From the NCBI GenBank assembly GCA_903901335.1, contig CAIUQR010000044.1:1-64000 (forward strand): a stretch of DNA of 64,000 nt, written 5' to 3'. The notes beneath the pieces were generated by a model. It was not told where the DNA came from and made no database searches. It saw only the letters and a list, made by a program, of their open reading frames with translations. Below are positions 44,106 through 53,737 of the stretch, piece by piece (position 1 is the stretch's first letter; the number at the start of each line of letters is the position of its first letter). Origin of the DNA: an uncultured delta proteobacterium. Its GTDB lineage: Bacteria > Desulfobacterota > Desulfobulbia > Desulfobulbales > Desulfocapsaceae. The position numbers and the translations under genes are program-made.

Positions 44106-45329
44106 ATGCCGTTCAGAATGGCAGAGTCGGAAAGCGTTGCAAAGGTCAAGGTCATAGGCGTAGGCGGCGGTGGCGGTAATGCTATCAACACCATGGTTGC
44201 CAGCAGGCTCCAGGGTGTTGAATTTATCGTGGCGAATACCGATAAACAGGCCCTTGAACAGTCAAAAGCCGATATCTGCCTGCAGATCGGTCCCGGTATT
44301 ACCAAAGGTCTGGGGGCCGGCGCCGACCCTGATATCGGGGCCCAGGCGGCCCAGGAATCGATCGAGGAATTGAAGAAGATACTGAAGGGCAGCGATATGG
44401 TCTTCGTCACTGCCGGTCTTGGCGGCGGTACCGGGACGGGGGCCGCGCCCGTGGTGGCCAAGCTGAGCAAGGAACTGGGCGCTTTAACCGTTGCCGTAGT
44501 GACTAAACCGTTCAGCTTTGAAGGGAAGTATCGGATGCGCAATGCGGAAAACGGCTGGAATGAATTGCAGAAATATGCCGATACCATCATCACTGTGCCC
44601 AACGACCGACTCCTCTCCCTGATGCAGAAGAACAGCCGGCTCTCCGATATGCTGTCTATGGCGGACAATGTTCTTTTACAGGCGGTAAAGGGGATTACCG
44701 ATCTGATCAACGTGCCAGGCTTGATCAATGCGGACTTTGCCGATCTGCGCACGGTCATGAAAGAGGTCGGGCCGGCCATCATGGGGTCAGGGGTTGCCGT
44801 TGGTGAGAACAGGGCGACCGAGGCAGCAAGACGGGCTATTGATAACCAGTTGCTTGAGGACATCGGCATTGATGGTGCCCGCGGTCTGCTCATCAATATC
44901 TCGGCGACCGAAGAGAGCTTCACCATGGCTGAGTTCATGGAAGCCTCTGCGTTGATCCAAAGCAAGGTTGACGATGATGCCAAGGTTGTGATTGGCGCGC
45001 TCTATGATGAAACCCTCGGTGATGAACTGCATGTAACCGTCATTGCCACCGGTGTCGGCGATGTCGCCACAAAAAACAAGACCATTGCTCAGGTGGGTGA
45101 TCTGCCGAAACAGCTGAAGGATGAGATTGAGGCCGGGGGCCAGGCCCTCACGCCTGCCCGGATCAACCCCAAACCCAGGGTTACTCCGTTGCCGGGCTCA
45201 AATTTCGATTCGTTCGAGAGCCTTGGGACCACCGGCGGTATCGATTCGATCCGCAACGGAATGGAACGGACGAGTTGGAACGAGGATCTGTTGGAGACTC
45301 CGACCTATCTCAGGAGAAAAGCCAATTAA
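44106..45329 (+). CDS. ftsZ: Cell-division GTPase FtsZ
   Basis: The 407-residue tubulin-like GTPase forms the Z-ring. Motifs are KVIGVGGGGGNAINTM, ANTDKQAL, the tubulin signature GGGTGTGAAPVVAKL (near residue 105), NDRLLSL, and the T7 loop NVPGLINADFADLRTVM. A conserved C-terminal peptide (LLETPTYLRRKAN) for FtsA binding ends the protein after a linker. A CAGGGGG ribosome-binding site precedes the ATG. Last gene of the dcw cluster. Confidence 0.98.
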   Translation: MPFRMAESESVAKVKVIGVGGGGGNAINTMVASRLQGVEFIVANTDKQALEQSKADICLQIGPGITKGLGAGADPDIGAQAAQESIEELKKILKGSDMVFVTAGLGGGTGTGAAPVVAKLSKELGALTVAVVTKPFSFEGKYRMRNAENGWNELQKYADTIITVPNDRLLSLMQKNSRLSDMLSMADNVLLQAVKGITDLINVPGLINADFADLRTVMKEVGPAIMGSGVAVGENRATEAARRAIDNQLLEDIGIDGARGLLINISATEESFTMAEFMEASALIQSKVDDDAKVVIGALYDETLGDELHVTVIATGVGDVATKNKTIAQVGDLPKQLKDEIEAGGQALTPARINPKPRVTPLPGSNFDSFESLGTTGGIDSIRNGMERTSWNEDLLETPTYLRRKAN

Positions 45330-45366
45330 CGTATTGGGATTTGCAATCACATTGACGTCTTAGATA

Positions 45367-47205
45367 TTGCTTGAAGGGGCATATTGCATACTACCCCCTT
45401 ATCAGGAGAGAGGAATCACAAGGCAGAAGAGAAAATCCGGTGGTGATCGACCCGGCCGTCACACTCTGCTTGACCAGGAAAAAGGCAGTTATCTGAAAAA
45501 GTGGACGGGGCGGCTGCCGGTTGCCTTGGTCTATCCCAACTCCTATGAGGTCGGGATGTCCAGTCTCGGCTTTCAGTTGGTGTACGCCCTGATCAACGAA
45601 GAGGAGTCCCTGGTCTGCGAGCGTTTCTTTCTGCCTGCTCCGGGTGAGCCGGTGCGTTCCATTGAATCGGGGCGCAGGCTTACGGATTTCCCTTTAGTCT
45701 TCTTTTCGATCAGCTTCGAACATGATTATCTGCATCTTGTCCGCCTGCTCCTCGCTGCTTCCATCACCCCTCTTGCCGCCGAGCGGCAGCACTGGATAAC
45801 TCCCGGGCATCCGCTCGTTGTCTGCGGCGGGGTCGCGACCTTCATGAATCCCGAGCCCATCGCGCCTTTTGTGGATCTCTTCGTGGTTGGTGAAGCCGAA
45901 GCAGTCTTGAAGGATCTGCTCGGCCTGCTCGCATCCAGCATCGACAGAGTGGAACGCCGGGCGCTTTTACTTGAAGTCGTGCAAAATCTTTCCGGTTGTT
46001 ATGCCCCTTTATTTTATACCCCCGAATATGATACGAACGGGAAGTTCCAGGGGAATATGGTTGAGCCGGGTGTGCCGGAGCGCATTAAAAAAGTGATAGC
46101 TCCCTACAGCGGCAAGGCGGCCCATTCCCAGCTCTTGACTCCGCAGGCCGAGTTTTCCGACCTCTATCTGACCGAGCTTGGCCGAGGCTGCTCCAGGGGG
46201 TGTAGGTTCTGTGCTGCAGGCTATGTCTACCGCCCTCCGAGGTTGTGGGACAGTGAGGCGGTGATCAGCGGTCTGGCTGAACGGCCGCCGTCGATCAAGC
46301 GTATCGGTCTGCTCGGCATGGAGATGGCAGGCCGGGATTCCCTGGCGGATATCTCAAGGCATCTGCGCGAAAGCGGGTGTTCACTCTCCTTTTCCTCTCT
46401 TCGGGCCGACAGAATTTCCGAGCCCTTGCTGGACCTGCTGGCCGGGAGCAAGCTGAAAAGTGTCGCCATTGCCCCTGACGGGGCATCGGAGAGGCTGCGG
46501 CGGGTCATCAACAAGGGGCTGACCGAAGAGAACCTGCTGCAGGCAGCCGAACGTCTTGTCGGGGCGGGTCTTTCTAAACTCAAGCTCTACCTGATGATCG
46601 GTCTGCCCACAGAGACGCTTGAAGACCTGCAGGAGATGCTTATTTTTATCGGCAGGTTGAAAGAGCGGATCATGGATATCGGCCGCGACCGGGGCCGGCT
46701 TTGCGAGATCACCTTATCGGTGAACTGTTTTACCCCGAAGCCATGGACACCTTTTCAATTTCATCCCTTCGGCATCAGTGAACAACTGGCACCGGGGGAA
46801 ACAAGGCCCGTAACTGAGGCCTTGCAGCAATTGAAGAAAAAAAATATCTTCCTGCGTAAGGGACTGGCTGCTGAGACCAATGTCCATTTTCATTGCGACA
46901 GTCCCGACAAGGTTTTGTTCCAGGCCGTCCTGGCCCGTGGTGATCGCAGGATAGCCCCGGTTCTTCTCGATATGGCCGAACAGGGAATTCCTTGGAATCA
47001 GGCGATGAAGAACAACCACCTCCGGTCTGAACCGTTCGCCGTCTGCGGCCATGGAAGGGATGATGTTTTCCCGTGGTATATCATTGACCATGGGATTAAA
47101 CACCGGTTTCTCTGGCAGGAGTATCTGAAGTCCTTCCGGGCGGAGGCGACTAAATCATGCGAACCGGACAGCTGCCGTCTTTGTGGGGTATGTCATGACA
47201 GATGA
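45367..47205 (+). CDS. B12-binding-type radical SAM protein
   Basis: The 612-residue protein fits the family of uncharacterised radical SAM proteins with an N-terminal cobalamin-binding-like domain. Features are YPNSYEVGMSSLGFQLVYALIN near residues 57-78, a VCGGVATFMNPEPIAPFVDLFVVGEAE segment, the cluster motif CSRGCRFC (CxxxCxxC) near residue 277, and SAM-barrel segments (ETLEDLQEML). The DUF2344-like C-terminal partner often fused or adjacent is missing here. The start is uncertain: TTG 45367 is the first possible codon and the first ~35 residues look non-conserved. Reaction unknown. Confidence 0.82.
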   Translation: MLEGAYCILPPYQERGITRQKRKSGGDRPGRHTLLDQEKGSYLKKWTGRLPVALVYPNSYEVGMSSLGFQLVYALINEEESLVCERFFLPAPGEPVRSIESGRRLTDFPLVFFSISFEHDYLHLVRLLLAASITPLAAERQHWITPGHPLVVCGGVATFMNPEPIAPFVDLFVVGEAEAVLKDLLGLLASSIDRVERRALLLEVVQNLSGCYAPLFYTPEYDTNGKFQGNMVEPGVPERIKKVIAPYSGKAAHSQLLTPQAEFSDLYLTELGRGCSRGCRFCAAGYVYRPPRLWDSEAVISGLAERPPSIKRIGLLGMEMAGRDSLADISRHLRESGCSLSFSSLRADRISEPLLDLLAGSKLKSVAIAPDGASERLRRVINKGLTEENLLQAAERLVGAGLSKLKLYLMIGLPTETLEDLQEMLIFIGRLKERIMDIGRDRGRLCEITLSVNCFTPKPWTPFQFHPFGISEQLAPGETRPVTEALQQLKKKNIFLRKGLAAETNVHFHCDSPDKVLFQAVLARGDRRIAPVLLDMAEQGIPWNQAMKNNHLRSEPFAVCGHGRDDVFPWYIIDHGIKHRFLWQEYLKSFRAEATKSCEPDSCRLCGVCHDR

Positions 47206-48655
47206 AAACGAGTCTCAGAAGGTCCTGGATTCGATACGGCAGCAGAAGATCCAGTCCGGTCTCCAACCCTTCAAGCTCGTGAAGTATTTTTCTTTTTCCA
47301 GTCTCGGAGTTTTTCTGATCTTTACCTTGTTTTTATCCTGGCTGATCTCCGATAATGCCCGGAAGATCATGCTGGAACAGAGTGAAGACTACTCTCTGCT
47401 CCTGGCGGAAAATTTGAATCAGCAGGTGTTCCGGAGATTTGTCATCCCGGCGGTGGTGCGCTACGGGCGTATTGCGCTCTCTAATCCCGAACAGTTCGAA
47501 ATCCTCGACCGGATCATCAAGGGGTTTACCCAGGGCCTGAATATTAAATCGGTGACGATCTACGATTCGAAGGTCAATGTCATCTCCTATTCGACAGAGG
47601 AGGACCTTGTCGGAAAAACGGACATCGGAGGTGCGGAATACCGGAAATCTCTAGCCGGAGTGGCAAATTCCAGACTCGTCTCCAGTGGATCGATTGCCAG
47701 CTTCATGCCCGGTACCAGCCCGATAAACTGTATATTGAGGACTTATATACCGTTCAGGCAGGTCCGGGAGAACGGTGAACCGGGTGATGTGATCATGGGG
47801 GTGATCGAGATTGAGAAGGATCTTTCGAAGGACTATGCCACCATTATCCACCTGCAGAGCCGGATTATTATTGTCTCAGGTATGGTCATGGCAGTTCTCT
47901 TCCTGGTCCTGCGGACCATTGTTTCCCGGGGCAGCGAGATCATGGAGAAGAGAACCCTGGAGCGCCTGCGCCTTGAAGAGAAGCTGAACCAGTCGGAAAG
48001 GCTGGCCCATCTGGGGTCTATGGTTGCAACCGTTTCCCATGAGATAAAAAGCCCACTCGGAATTGTCAGGAGCACGGCCGAGATCCTTGAAAAGCGGATC
48101 GCCAAGGTTGCCCCCGGAAACGAGCATCTGGCCAGGATAATTGTCGATGAGACCATACGCCTGAACGGGATCGTGATGGAATTTCTCGATTTCGCAAGGC
48201 CGCAGAAGATCAAGAAGGTGAAGGCGAATATTAATGAGATTGTCAATGAGGCCCTGACCTTTATCGGGCCGAAGATGGCCGAGCAGGAGATCAGACTTGC
48301 ATCCGACCTCTGTGCTGATCCCGGCCAGGTTGACGTCGATCCGGAGCATCTTTACCGGGCCCTGCTGAACATCCTGGTCAATGGTCTGCAGGCGATGAGC
48401 GCAGGTGGAGTGCTGACCGTACAGACCCGGAGGTCAGGCGCTGGAACCGGTGTGGAAATACGTATCGGCGACACTGGTGTCGGGATGTCGGAGAGGAAGA
48501 TGGAACACATCTTTAAACCGTTTTTTACCGACAAGCATAAGGGGACGGGGCTGGGGCTTGCGATCACGAAGAATATCATCGATAACCATGACGGACAGAT
48601 AACAGTAGTGAGTAAGGAAAATGAAGGCACAACCTTCCGAATCCTCCTGCCCTGA
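47195..48655 (+). CDS. Membrane sensor histidine kinase
   Basis: The 486-residue kinase has two membrane helices ([20 protein letters not shown] near residue 30 and [20 protein letters not shown] near 225) flanking a ~175-residue extracytoplasmic sensor region. HisKA ([18 protein letters not shown]) and HATPase ([26 protein letters not shown]) domains follow. The start overlaps the radical SAM gene by 11 bp and its end overlaps the ABC ATPase by 35 bp, so the three form a coupled unit. No response regulator is adjacent. Confidence 0.92.
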   Translation: MTDENESQKVLDSIRQQKIQSGLQPFKLVKYFSFSSLGVFLIFTLFLSWLISDNARKIMLEQSEDYSLLLAENLNQQVFRRFVIPAVVRYGRIALSNPEQFEILDRIIKGFTQGLNIKSVTIYDSKVNVISYSTEEDLVGKTDIGGAEYRKSLAGVANSRLVSSGSIASFMPGTSPINCILRTYIPFRQVRENGEPGDVIMGVIEIEKDLSKDYATIIHLQSRIIIVSGMVMAVLFLVLRTIVSRGSEIMEKRTLERLRLEEKLNQSERLAHLGSMVATVSHEIKSPLGIVRSTAEILEKRIAKVAPGNEHLARIIVDETIRLNGIVMEFLDFARPQKIKKVKANINEIVNEALTFIGPKMAEQEIRLASDLCADPGQVDVDPEHLYRALLNILVNGLQAMSAGGVLTVQTRRSGAGTGVEIRIGDTGVGMSERKMEHIFKPFFTDKHKGTGLGLAITKNIIDNHDGQITVVSKENEGTTFRILLP

Positions 48656-49283
48656 GGGAAAATCCGCATCCTGTCTGGTTGTGGATGCACTTTCTTTCCT
48701 GGAAAACGGCCCCTATTCGTTTTCTGTCGGGGCAGGCGAATGTATCGGTCTGTCCGGCCAGTCCGGAGTAGGCAAGAGCCAGCTGCTGAAAGCGATTGTG
48801 GATCTGATACCGCATGCAGGGGAGGTGTACCTCGATGGTATTGCCTGCTCTGACATACCTGCCCCGCAGTGGAGAAAACAAGTGGCGCTGGTTCCGGCGG
48901 AATCGTACTGGTGGTATGACACAGTGCAACAGCATTTTCCCGACCTGCGGCACCTCTTCCTTTCCTGCGGCTGGCTTGAACAGCTTGGCTTTCCTCCGGA
49001 TGTCATCTTCTGGCAGGTCAGCCGTCTTTCCACCGGTGAACGACAGCGGCTGGCCCTTCTCCGCTCTTTAGTCAATGAGCCGCGGGTCCTTCTTCTGGAT
49101 GAACCGACATCCGGGCTCGATCCGTTCTACACTGCCCGGTTCGAAAAGATACTGCTAGAATATCAACAGCCACGGGGCAGCGCCTTCATCTGGGTGACCC
49201 ATGACCGGGAGCAACTGCAACGGGTGGCAGGGCAGGCGTATCTTGTCGAAAAAAATGGTCTGCAGGATTGTGAGCCGTGTTGA
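48621..49283 (+). CDS. fetA: ABC transporter ATP-binding protein, FetA/YbbL-like
   Basis: The 220-residue ATPase has Walker A GQSGVGKS (~residues 46-53), signature [10 protein letters not shown] and Walker [13 protein letters not shown]. Its partner is the FetB-like permease downstream, giving an iron-export or metal-resistance type transporter as described for FetAB. Signature LSTGE replaces LSGGQ, as in many YbbL proteins. Confidence 0.85.
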   Translation: MKAQPSESSCPEGKSASCLVVDALSFLENGPYSFSVGAGECIGLSGQSGVGKSQLLKAIVDLIPHAGEVYLDGIACSDIPAPQWRKQVALVPAESYWWYDTVQQHFPDLRHLFLSCGWLEQLGFPPDVIFWQVSRLSTGERQRLALLRSLVNEPRVLLLDEPTSGLDPFYTARFEKILLEYQQPRGSAFIWVTHDREQLQRVAGQAYLVEKNGLQDCEPC

Positions 49284-49320
49284 AGGCTCGGGTGAGCACA
49301 AAAGGAGGCTGCATACCAAT

Positions 49321-50121
49321 ATGGATGTGATTTCGCTCAGTGTCTTTGATCTGTCTGTCGCCGCATCTCTTTTGATCCTGCTCTCTGTGGCCAGTCTGCT
49401 GATGAATCTGGGGCTGGAGAAAAGGATGCTTCTGGGGGGGATACGGATGATCCTCCAGCTGCTCCTCATTGGTCAGGTCCTCCGTTTTCTTTTTGCCAAC
49501 ACCAACCCCTTGTTGATTGCCTGTATGTCGCTGGTGATGCTGTCTGTGGCAGCGCGCGAGGTCAGCGTCAGACAGAAACGCCAGCTTCGTGGATTTTCAG
49601 GTTATTGGATCGGCACGGTTTCGATGTTCGTTTCCTCCTTTTCCATCACCTTCCTGGCGCTGACTGTAATGATCCAGGTTCATCCCTGGTACACACCGCA
49701 ATATGCCATCCCGCTTCTCGGTATGGTTCTCGGCAATACTATGACCGGGGTCGCCCTTGCCTCCGACCGTCTGACAACCCAGCTCTATGAGCAGCGTGGC
49801 ATGGTGGAGCAGCGTCTTCTGCTGGGGCAGACCTGGCGGGAGGCAAGCAGCGATATCAGAAAGGACTGTATGCGCACCGGGATGGTGCCGATTATCAACT
49901 CTATGGCCGCGGCGGGGATCGTCAGCCTGCCCGGCATGATGACCGGTCAGATACTTGGGGGTACTCCGCCGGTTGAGGCAGTCAAGTACCAGATCCTGAT
50001 CATGTTTCTGATCGCTGCCGGAACAGGCTTTGGGGTCATCTGTTCCATCTGGATGACCAGTCGTCACCTCTTTGACAGTCGGCATCGACTCTGTCTTGAC
50101 CAGCTGATTTTGAGAAGATGA
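49321..50121 (+). CDS. fetB: ABC transporter permease, FetB/YbbM (UPF0014) family
   Basis: The 266-residue membrane protein has about seven hydrophobic helices and the family segments REVSVRQKRQLRG, PLLGMVLGNTMTGVALASDRL and GMVPIINSMAAAGIVSLPGMMTGQILGG. Homologues export iron or affect metal and peroxide stress. The ATG at 49321 is preferred; AGGAGG lies 12 bases upstream. The longer open frame running back into the ATPase gene is not expected to be translated. Confidence 0.9.
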   Translation: MDVISLSVFDLSVAASLLILLSVASLLMNLGLEKRMLLGGIRMILQLLLIGQVLRFLFANTNPLLIACMSLVMLSVAAREVSVRQKRQLRGFSGYWIGTVSMFVSSFSITFLALTVMIQVHPWYTPQYAIPLLGMVLGNTMTGVALASDRLTTQLYEQRGMVEQRLLLGQTWREASSDIRKDCMRTGMVPIINSMAAAGIVSLPGMMTGQILGGTPPVEAVKYQILIMFLIAAGTGFGVICSIWMTSRHLFDSRHRLCLDQLILRR

Positions 50122-50134
50122 TCTTTCTCGGCAC

Positions 50135-50161
50135 TTTGTGCTTGAAAATCCTGCGTATAAT
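50135..50161 (+). promoter_or_regulatory. Candidate promoter of the CoA-disulfide reductase gene
   Basis: A perfect TATAAT (50156-50161) lies 53 bp before the ATG; the -35 element is weak (TTTGTG, 15-base spacer). The leader after it is AT-rich. Confidence 0.45.
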
Positions 50162-50213
50162 GTACATATGTTAATAACTATAAAGTCATTTTCACTATAA
50201 ATTGGAGAGCGTT

Positions 50214-51941
50214 ATGGGAAAAAGAATTAGAATTGTTGTTGTAGGAGGTGTGGCCGCCGGTCCGAAGGCGGCGTGCAGAGTCAAGCGATTGCTGCCAGAT
50301 GCCGAAGTAACCCTGATCGATCAGGATAATCTGATCTCCTACGGGGGATGCGGGATCCCGTATTATGTCTCAGGCGATGTAGCCGACGAGTCGGCCCTGC
50401 GGTCGACCAGCTTTCATGTGGTTCGAGATGAATATTATTTTGAAAATTTCAAAGGTATAAAAACACTCACCTCGACAGAGGTTCTTGCCATAGACCGCAA
50501 TAAAAAAACGATTGAGGTCAGGAACGGGCTGACGGGCATACAACAAACCATTCCCTATGATACCCTGATGCTGGCAACGGGCAGTACACCGAATACCCTG
50601 CCGATTCCCGGTGTCGATCTTGATGGCGTGTTTGCCGTCAGCAATCTGCATAAGGCTATTGCGATAAAAGACCGGATAGCCAAAGGACAGGTGTCGAAGG
50701 CGGTCGTGATCGGCGGTGGAGCGATAGGCATCGAGATGGCCGAGGCCTTTACCGATCTCTGGGGGGTCGATACGACGCTGATCGAGTTTCAACGGCAGCT
50801 TTTGCCGAAGATCGTCGACTGGCCGATGGCAGCGGTGCTCTGTAAACATCTGCGCGACAAGAATGTGACCGTCTTTCTGCAGGAGGGTGCCATCGAGATT
50901 TTGGGACAGGACGGCAAGGTCACCGGTGTTTGCACCGATAAACGCACCCTGGAGGCCGATCTGGTCATCATGGCCACAGGGGTAAGACCTCGTTCGGAAT
51001 TGGCCCTCCAGGCGGGTCTGCAGGTCTCGAAGTCGGGAGCGATCATGGTCAACAGACGGATGCAGACCTCAGACCCCGCCATTTATGCGGCGGGAGACTG
51101 TGTCGAGATTCCGCATCTGCTGACCGGGAAAAGCTTTTATGCCCCTCTGGGTTCGCTTGCCAACAGGGAGGGCCGGGTGGCAGGCGATAATATGGCCGGA
51201 ATTCCGACCACTTTTCCCGGTGGTGTCGGCAGTTTTATTATGAAGGCCTTTGATATCTGTATCGCCGCAACCGGGCTCAGCCTGGATGTGGCCCTGGCCG
51301 AGGGCTTCGATGCCGATATCTCACTCACCGCACCGGCAGACCGTGCCCATTTCTTCCCGACTCAGGGGATTGTCTGCTGTATGATGGTCTTCGACCGCAG
51401 GACCAGGAAGGTCCTTGGCCTGCAGGCTGTCGGTCCAATGAACGACTCCATCTCCGCCCGGATCGATGCTGCCGCTGCCTACCTCAGTAAAGGTGCCGAT
51501 ATCGATGATTTTGCCAACCTTGAAATGGCATACGCACCGCCATTTTCGGCTGCCATCGACACGATCAACGCCGCTGCCTATGTGGCCGGAAACATCTGTG
51601 ACAGACGGCTGCGTGCGATCAGCATGGAGGTGTTCTATGCGTGGATGGAGGAGCTCGGCAGCCGTCCTGATTGGGTTGTTCTTGATGTCAGGCATCCGCA
51701 GCAGGCGTCCCCGTTTGTCGAGAAATTCGGTAAGGAACTGTGGCTTACCATCCCCGATGACCAGATCCGCACCCGGTACAGGGAGCTCCCGCAGGATAAG
51801 AATCTGATTATCTTCTGCAATGCCGGCAGCAGATCCTATGAGGTCCAGGTATTTCTGGATTCGGTTGGAATGAAGAACAACCTCGTGCTCAGCGGCGGAT
51901 TCAATGTTATCAAACGGATCGGCGCGGGCTGGCTGCCATAG
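50214..51941 (+). CDS. CoA-disulfide reductase/rhodanese fusion
   Basis: This 575-residue FAD protein belongs to the NADH oxidase/CoA-disulfide reductase group with a C-terminal rhodanese domain (CoADR-RHD). Features are the N-terminal VVVGGVAAGPKAACR, the single redox cysteine in SYGGCGIPYYVSG (~residue 46), the NAD(P) motif VIGGGAIGIEMAEAF, and the rhodanese active loop FCNAGSRS with its catalytic cysteine near residue 540. Such enzymes reduce CoA disulfide or CoA-persulfides/polysulfides with NAD(P)H, which suits sulfur metabolism. ATG 50214 has TTGGAGAG upstream. Confidence 0.92.
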   Translation: MGKRIRIVVVGGVAAGPKAACRVKRLLPDAEVTLIDQDNLISYGGCGIPYYVSGDVADESALRSTSFHVVRDEYYFENFKGIKTLTSTEVLAIDRNKKTIEVRNGLTGIQQTIPYDTLMLATGSTPNTLPIPGVDLDGVFAVSNLHKAIAIKDRIAKGQVSKAVVIGGGAIGIEMAEAFTDLWGVDTTLIEFQRQLLPKIVDWPMAAVLCKHLRDKNVTVFLQEGAIEILGQDGKVTGVCTDKRTLEADLVIMATGVRPRSELALQAGLQVSKSGAIMVNRRMQTSDPAIYAAGDCVEIPHLLTGKSFYAPLGSLANREGRVAGDNMAGIPTTFPGGVGSFIMKAFDICIAATGLSLDVALAEGFDADISLTAPADRAHFFPTQGIVCCMMVFDRRTRKVLGLQAVGPMNDSISARIDAAAAYLSKGADIDDFANLEMAYAPPFSAAIDTINAAAYVAGNICDRRLRAISMEVFYAWMEELGSRPDWVVLDVRHPQQASPFVEKFGKELWLTIPDDQIRTRYRELPQDKNLIIFCNAGSRSYEVQVFLDSVGMKNNLVLSGGFNVIKRIGAGWLP

Positions 51942-52076
51942 GCCGGGGAAGATGCGGAAAAGCCATCCTGCCTGAAAAATTCTCTTTTCCGATATAGACA
52001 AAGCCCAAATCCCTGTGATAGGATATTACAGTCCGGACAGGGTTGTAATAGTGCATGTTATCAATTTTTTGACAAG

Positions 52077-53711
52077 ATGAGGTTTGTTGCTATGGTTGAG
52101 TTGAATGCCACACATATGGTCGAAGAGATTCAGGAGAATATCAAAACCCGGGATGCGATGAAGGCACGGATCGTTCTTTCTCATATCGGGCAGGTTGATA
52201 AGACCATACAGAATCGACTGATCTATGTGCTGCTTCGCGGGGATATGGAGTTTACCTCGCCGCTGCTGCTGTTTCTGTTGACGGAGCATTCGGATGTCAC
52301 CGACTCGATGCCTGTTGTCCGGGAAACCCTGCTCTCGAACCTGCTTGCCTACCCCGAAATGCTGCTGAAGTTCCTTGATTCGCCCACCATCAAGCATAAG
52401 ACTTATCTGATTCAGGTCGTGGGCGAGTTGCGTCTGGAGGAGGCAACGCCGATACTGATCAAACTCGTTGCCGAATCAAGTGATGAGAAGGAGATTCTGC
52501 AGATCATTGAGACCCTGGGCCAGGTCGGAGACCCGCAGGCGATCAATACGCTGACGGACTTCCTCTATGCAGCCAACCGCGATCTGATCACCGCTGCTGT
52601 CCAGTCCCTGGGGATGGTGGGCACGCCGACCGCGATGCATCGTCTGGCTGAGCGAATGGGGACCGACAACGAACTGGATTTCATGATCCTGTCGATTTTT
52701 GCAGATGTCCAGGACCAGGTCTCCCTTGATAAATTAAACGATACGCTTCGTTCCCATTACGCCCATATGCGGACATATGCCAAAAAGGAACTGGTCAGTA
52801 TCGGTCCTAAGGCTGTGCCGAACCTGATCCAGAACCTTCTGCATGACGACCCTGATTTCCTGATCCATACCCTGAATGTCCTGGGTGATATCGGAGATGA
52901 ATCGGCAACCAATCCGATCCGTAAACTGCTGGCCAACGAACCAAGAGATGCCAATGTTCGCTTTGCCGCCTATGAGGCCCTGGCTCTTCTGCCGCTCAAA
53001 AAAGGCGCGTATACGCTGACCGCCGGTCTGACGGACAAGGAGGATCATGTCTGTGTGGCTGCAGCCAGGGCAATAGATCAGAATTATTCTGAAATTCTAG
53101 CTGCAGGTATTAGAAATCTGATGCGTAACAAGGATGATGACGCCCGGCATATTGCCAAGATCATCGTCAATGCCCAGGTCGATAAAATTTTTTTAAGTCT
53201 GGCCGGGGAAGAGGTCTTTCAGGAGATGGCGCTCATCTATCTGCCGCATGCCCACAAGGATATCAGAGACCATTATCACAGTCTGCTCCTTGAGAACGGC
53301 ATCACCGATTTTGCGGGTAAGGTGGGGGGAGAAGAAAAAGAGAGTGCCAAGCCGAAAGTCGTTGCTGTCGATGATTCAAGAATGATTTTAAATATTTACA
53401 AGGCAACCCTGCATGAGCTGGGCTTTGATCCGGTGCTATTCGAATTCCCTGCCTCCGCGATAGAATGGCTGCAGAAAGAAAAACCGGTGATGGTATTGAC
53501 TGATCTCAATATGCCTGATATCACAGGCGTACAATTAACAGAACAGTTGAGAAAGAAATATTCGCCGAAACAGCTGCCGGTCATCATGGTGACGACCCAG
53601 AACGAGGCCCAGGATAACGACGCGGCAACCAAAGCCGGGGTGAACAAGATCATCAATAAACCGTTCAACGCCAAATCCTTGAAGGCGGCTATGGATGAAT
53701 TCCTGCACTGA
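52077..53711 (+). CDS. HEAT-repeat protein with C-terminal response-regulator receiver domain
   Basis: The 544-residue protein has ~400 residues of HEAT/armadillo-type helical repeats (units such as LIKLVAESSDEKEILQIIETLGQVGDPQAI and NLIQNLLHDDPDFLIHTLNVLGDIGDESA). A receiver domain occupies residues ~423-544: VVAVDDSRMIL (acid pocket), phospho-acceptor Asp in VLTDLNMPDITG, VTTQN, and INKPFN with the conserved lysine. It has no DNA-binding domain, so phosphorylation probably switches a protein-protein scaffold. The orphan kinases of this window are possible partners. A second in-frame ATG at 52092 is also possible. Confidence 0.88.
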   Translation: MRFVAMVELNATHMVEEIQENIKTRDAMKARIVLSHIGQVDKTIQNRLIYVLLRGDMEFTSPLLLFLLTEHSDVTDSMPVVRETLLSNLLAYPEMLLKFLDSPTIKHKTYLIQVVGELRLEEATPILIKLVAESSDEKEILQIIETLGQVGDPQAINTLTDFLYAANRDLITAAVQSLGMVGTPTAMHRLAERMGTDNELDFMILSIFADVQDQVSLDKLNDTLRSHYAHMRTYAKKELVSIGPKAVPNLIQNLLHDDPDFLIHTLNVLGDIGDESATNPIRKLLANEPRDANVRFAAYEALALLPLKKGAYTLTAGLTDKEDHVCVAAARAIDQNYSEILAAGIRNLMRNKDDDARHIAKIIVNAQVDKIFLSLAGEEVFQEMALIYLPHAHKDIRDHYHSLLLENGITDFAGKVGGEEKESAKPKVVAVDDSRMILNIYKATLHELGFDPVLFEFPASAIEWLQKEKPVMVLTDLNMPDITGVQLTEQLRKKYSPKQLPVIMVTTQNEAQDNDAATKAGVNKIINKPFNAKSLKAAMDEFLH

Positions 53712-53737
53712 GAGCTTAATTACGGATAGGCTCTCAG
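53708..53737. terminator. Hairpin overlapping the ends of two convergent genes
   Basis: CTGAGAGC and GCTCTCAG form an 8-bp perfect inverted repeat across the two stop codons, which are 8 bp apart. No T-run follows on either strand, so termination activity is uncertain. Confidence 0.35.
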
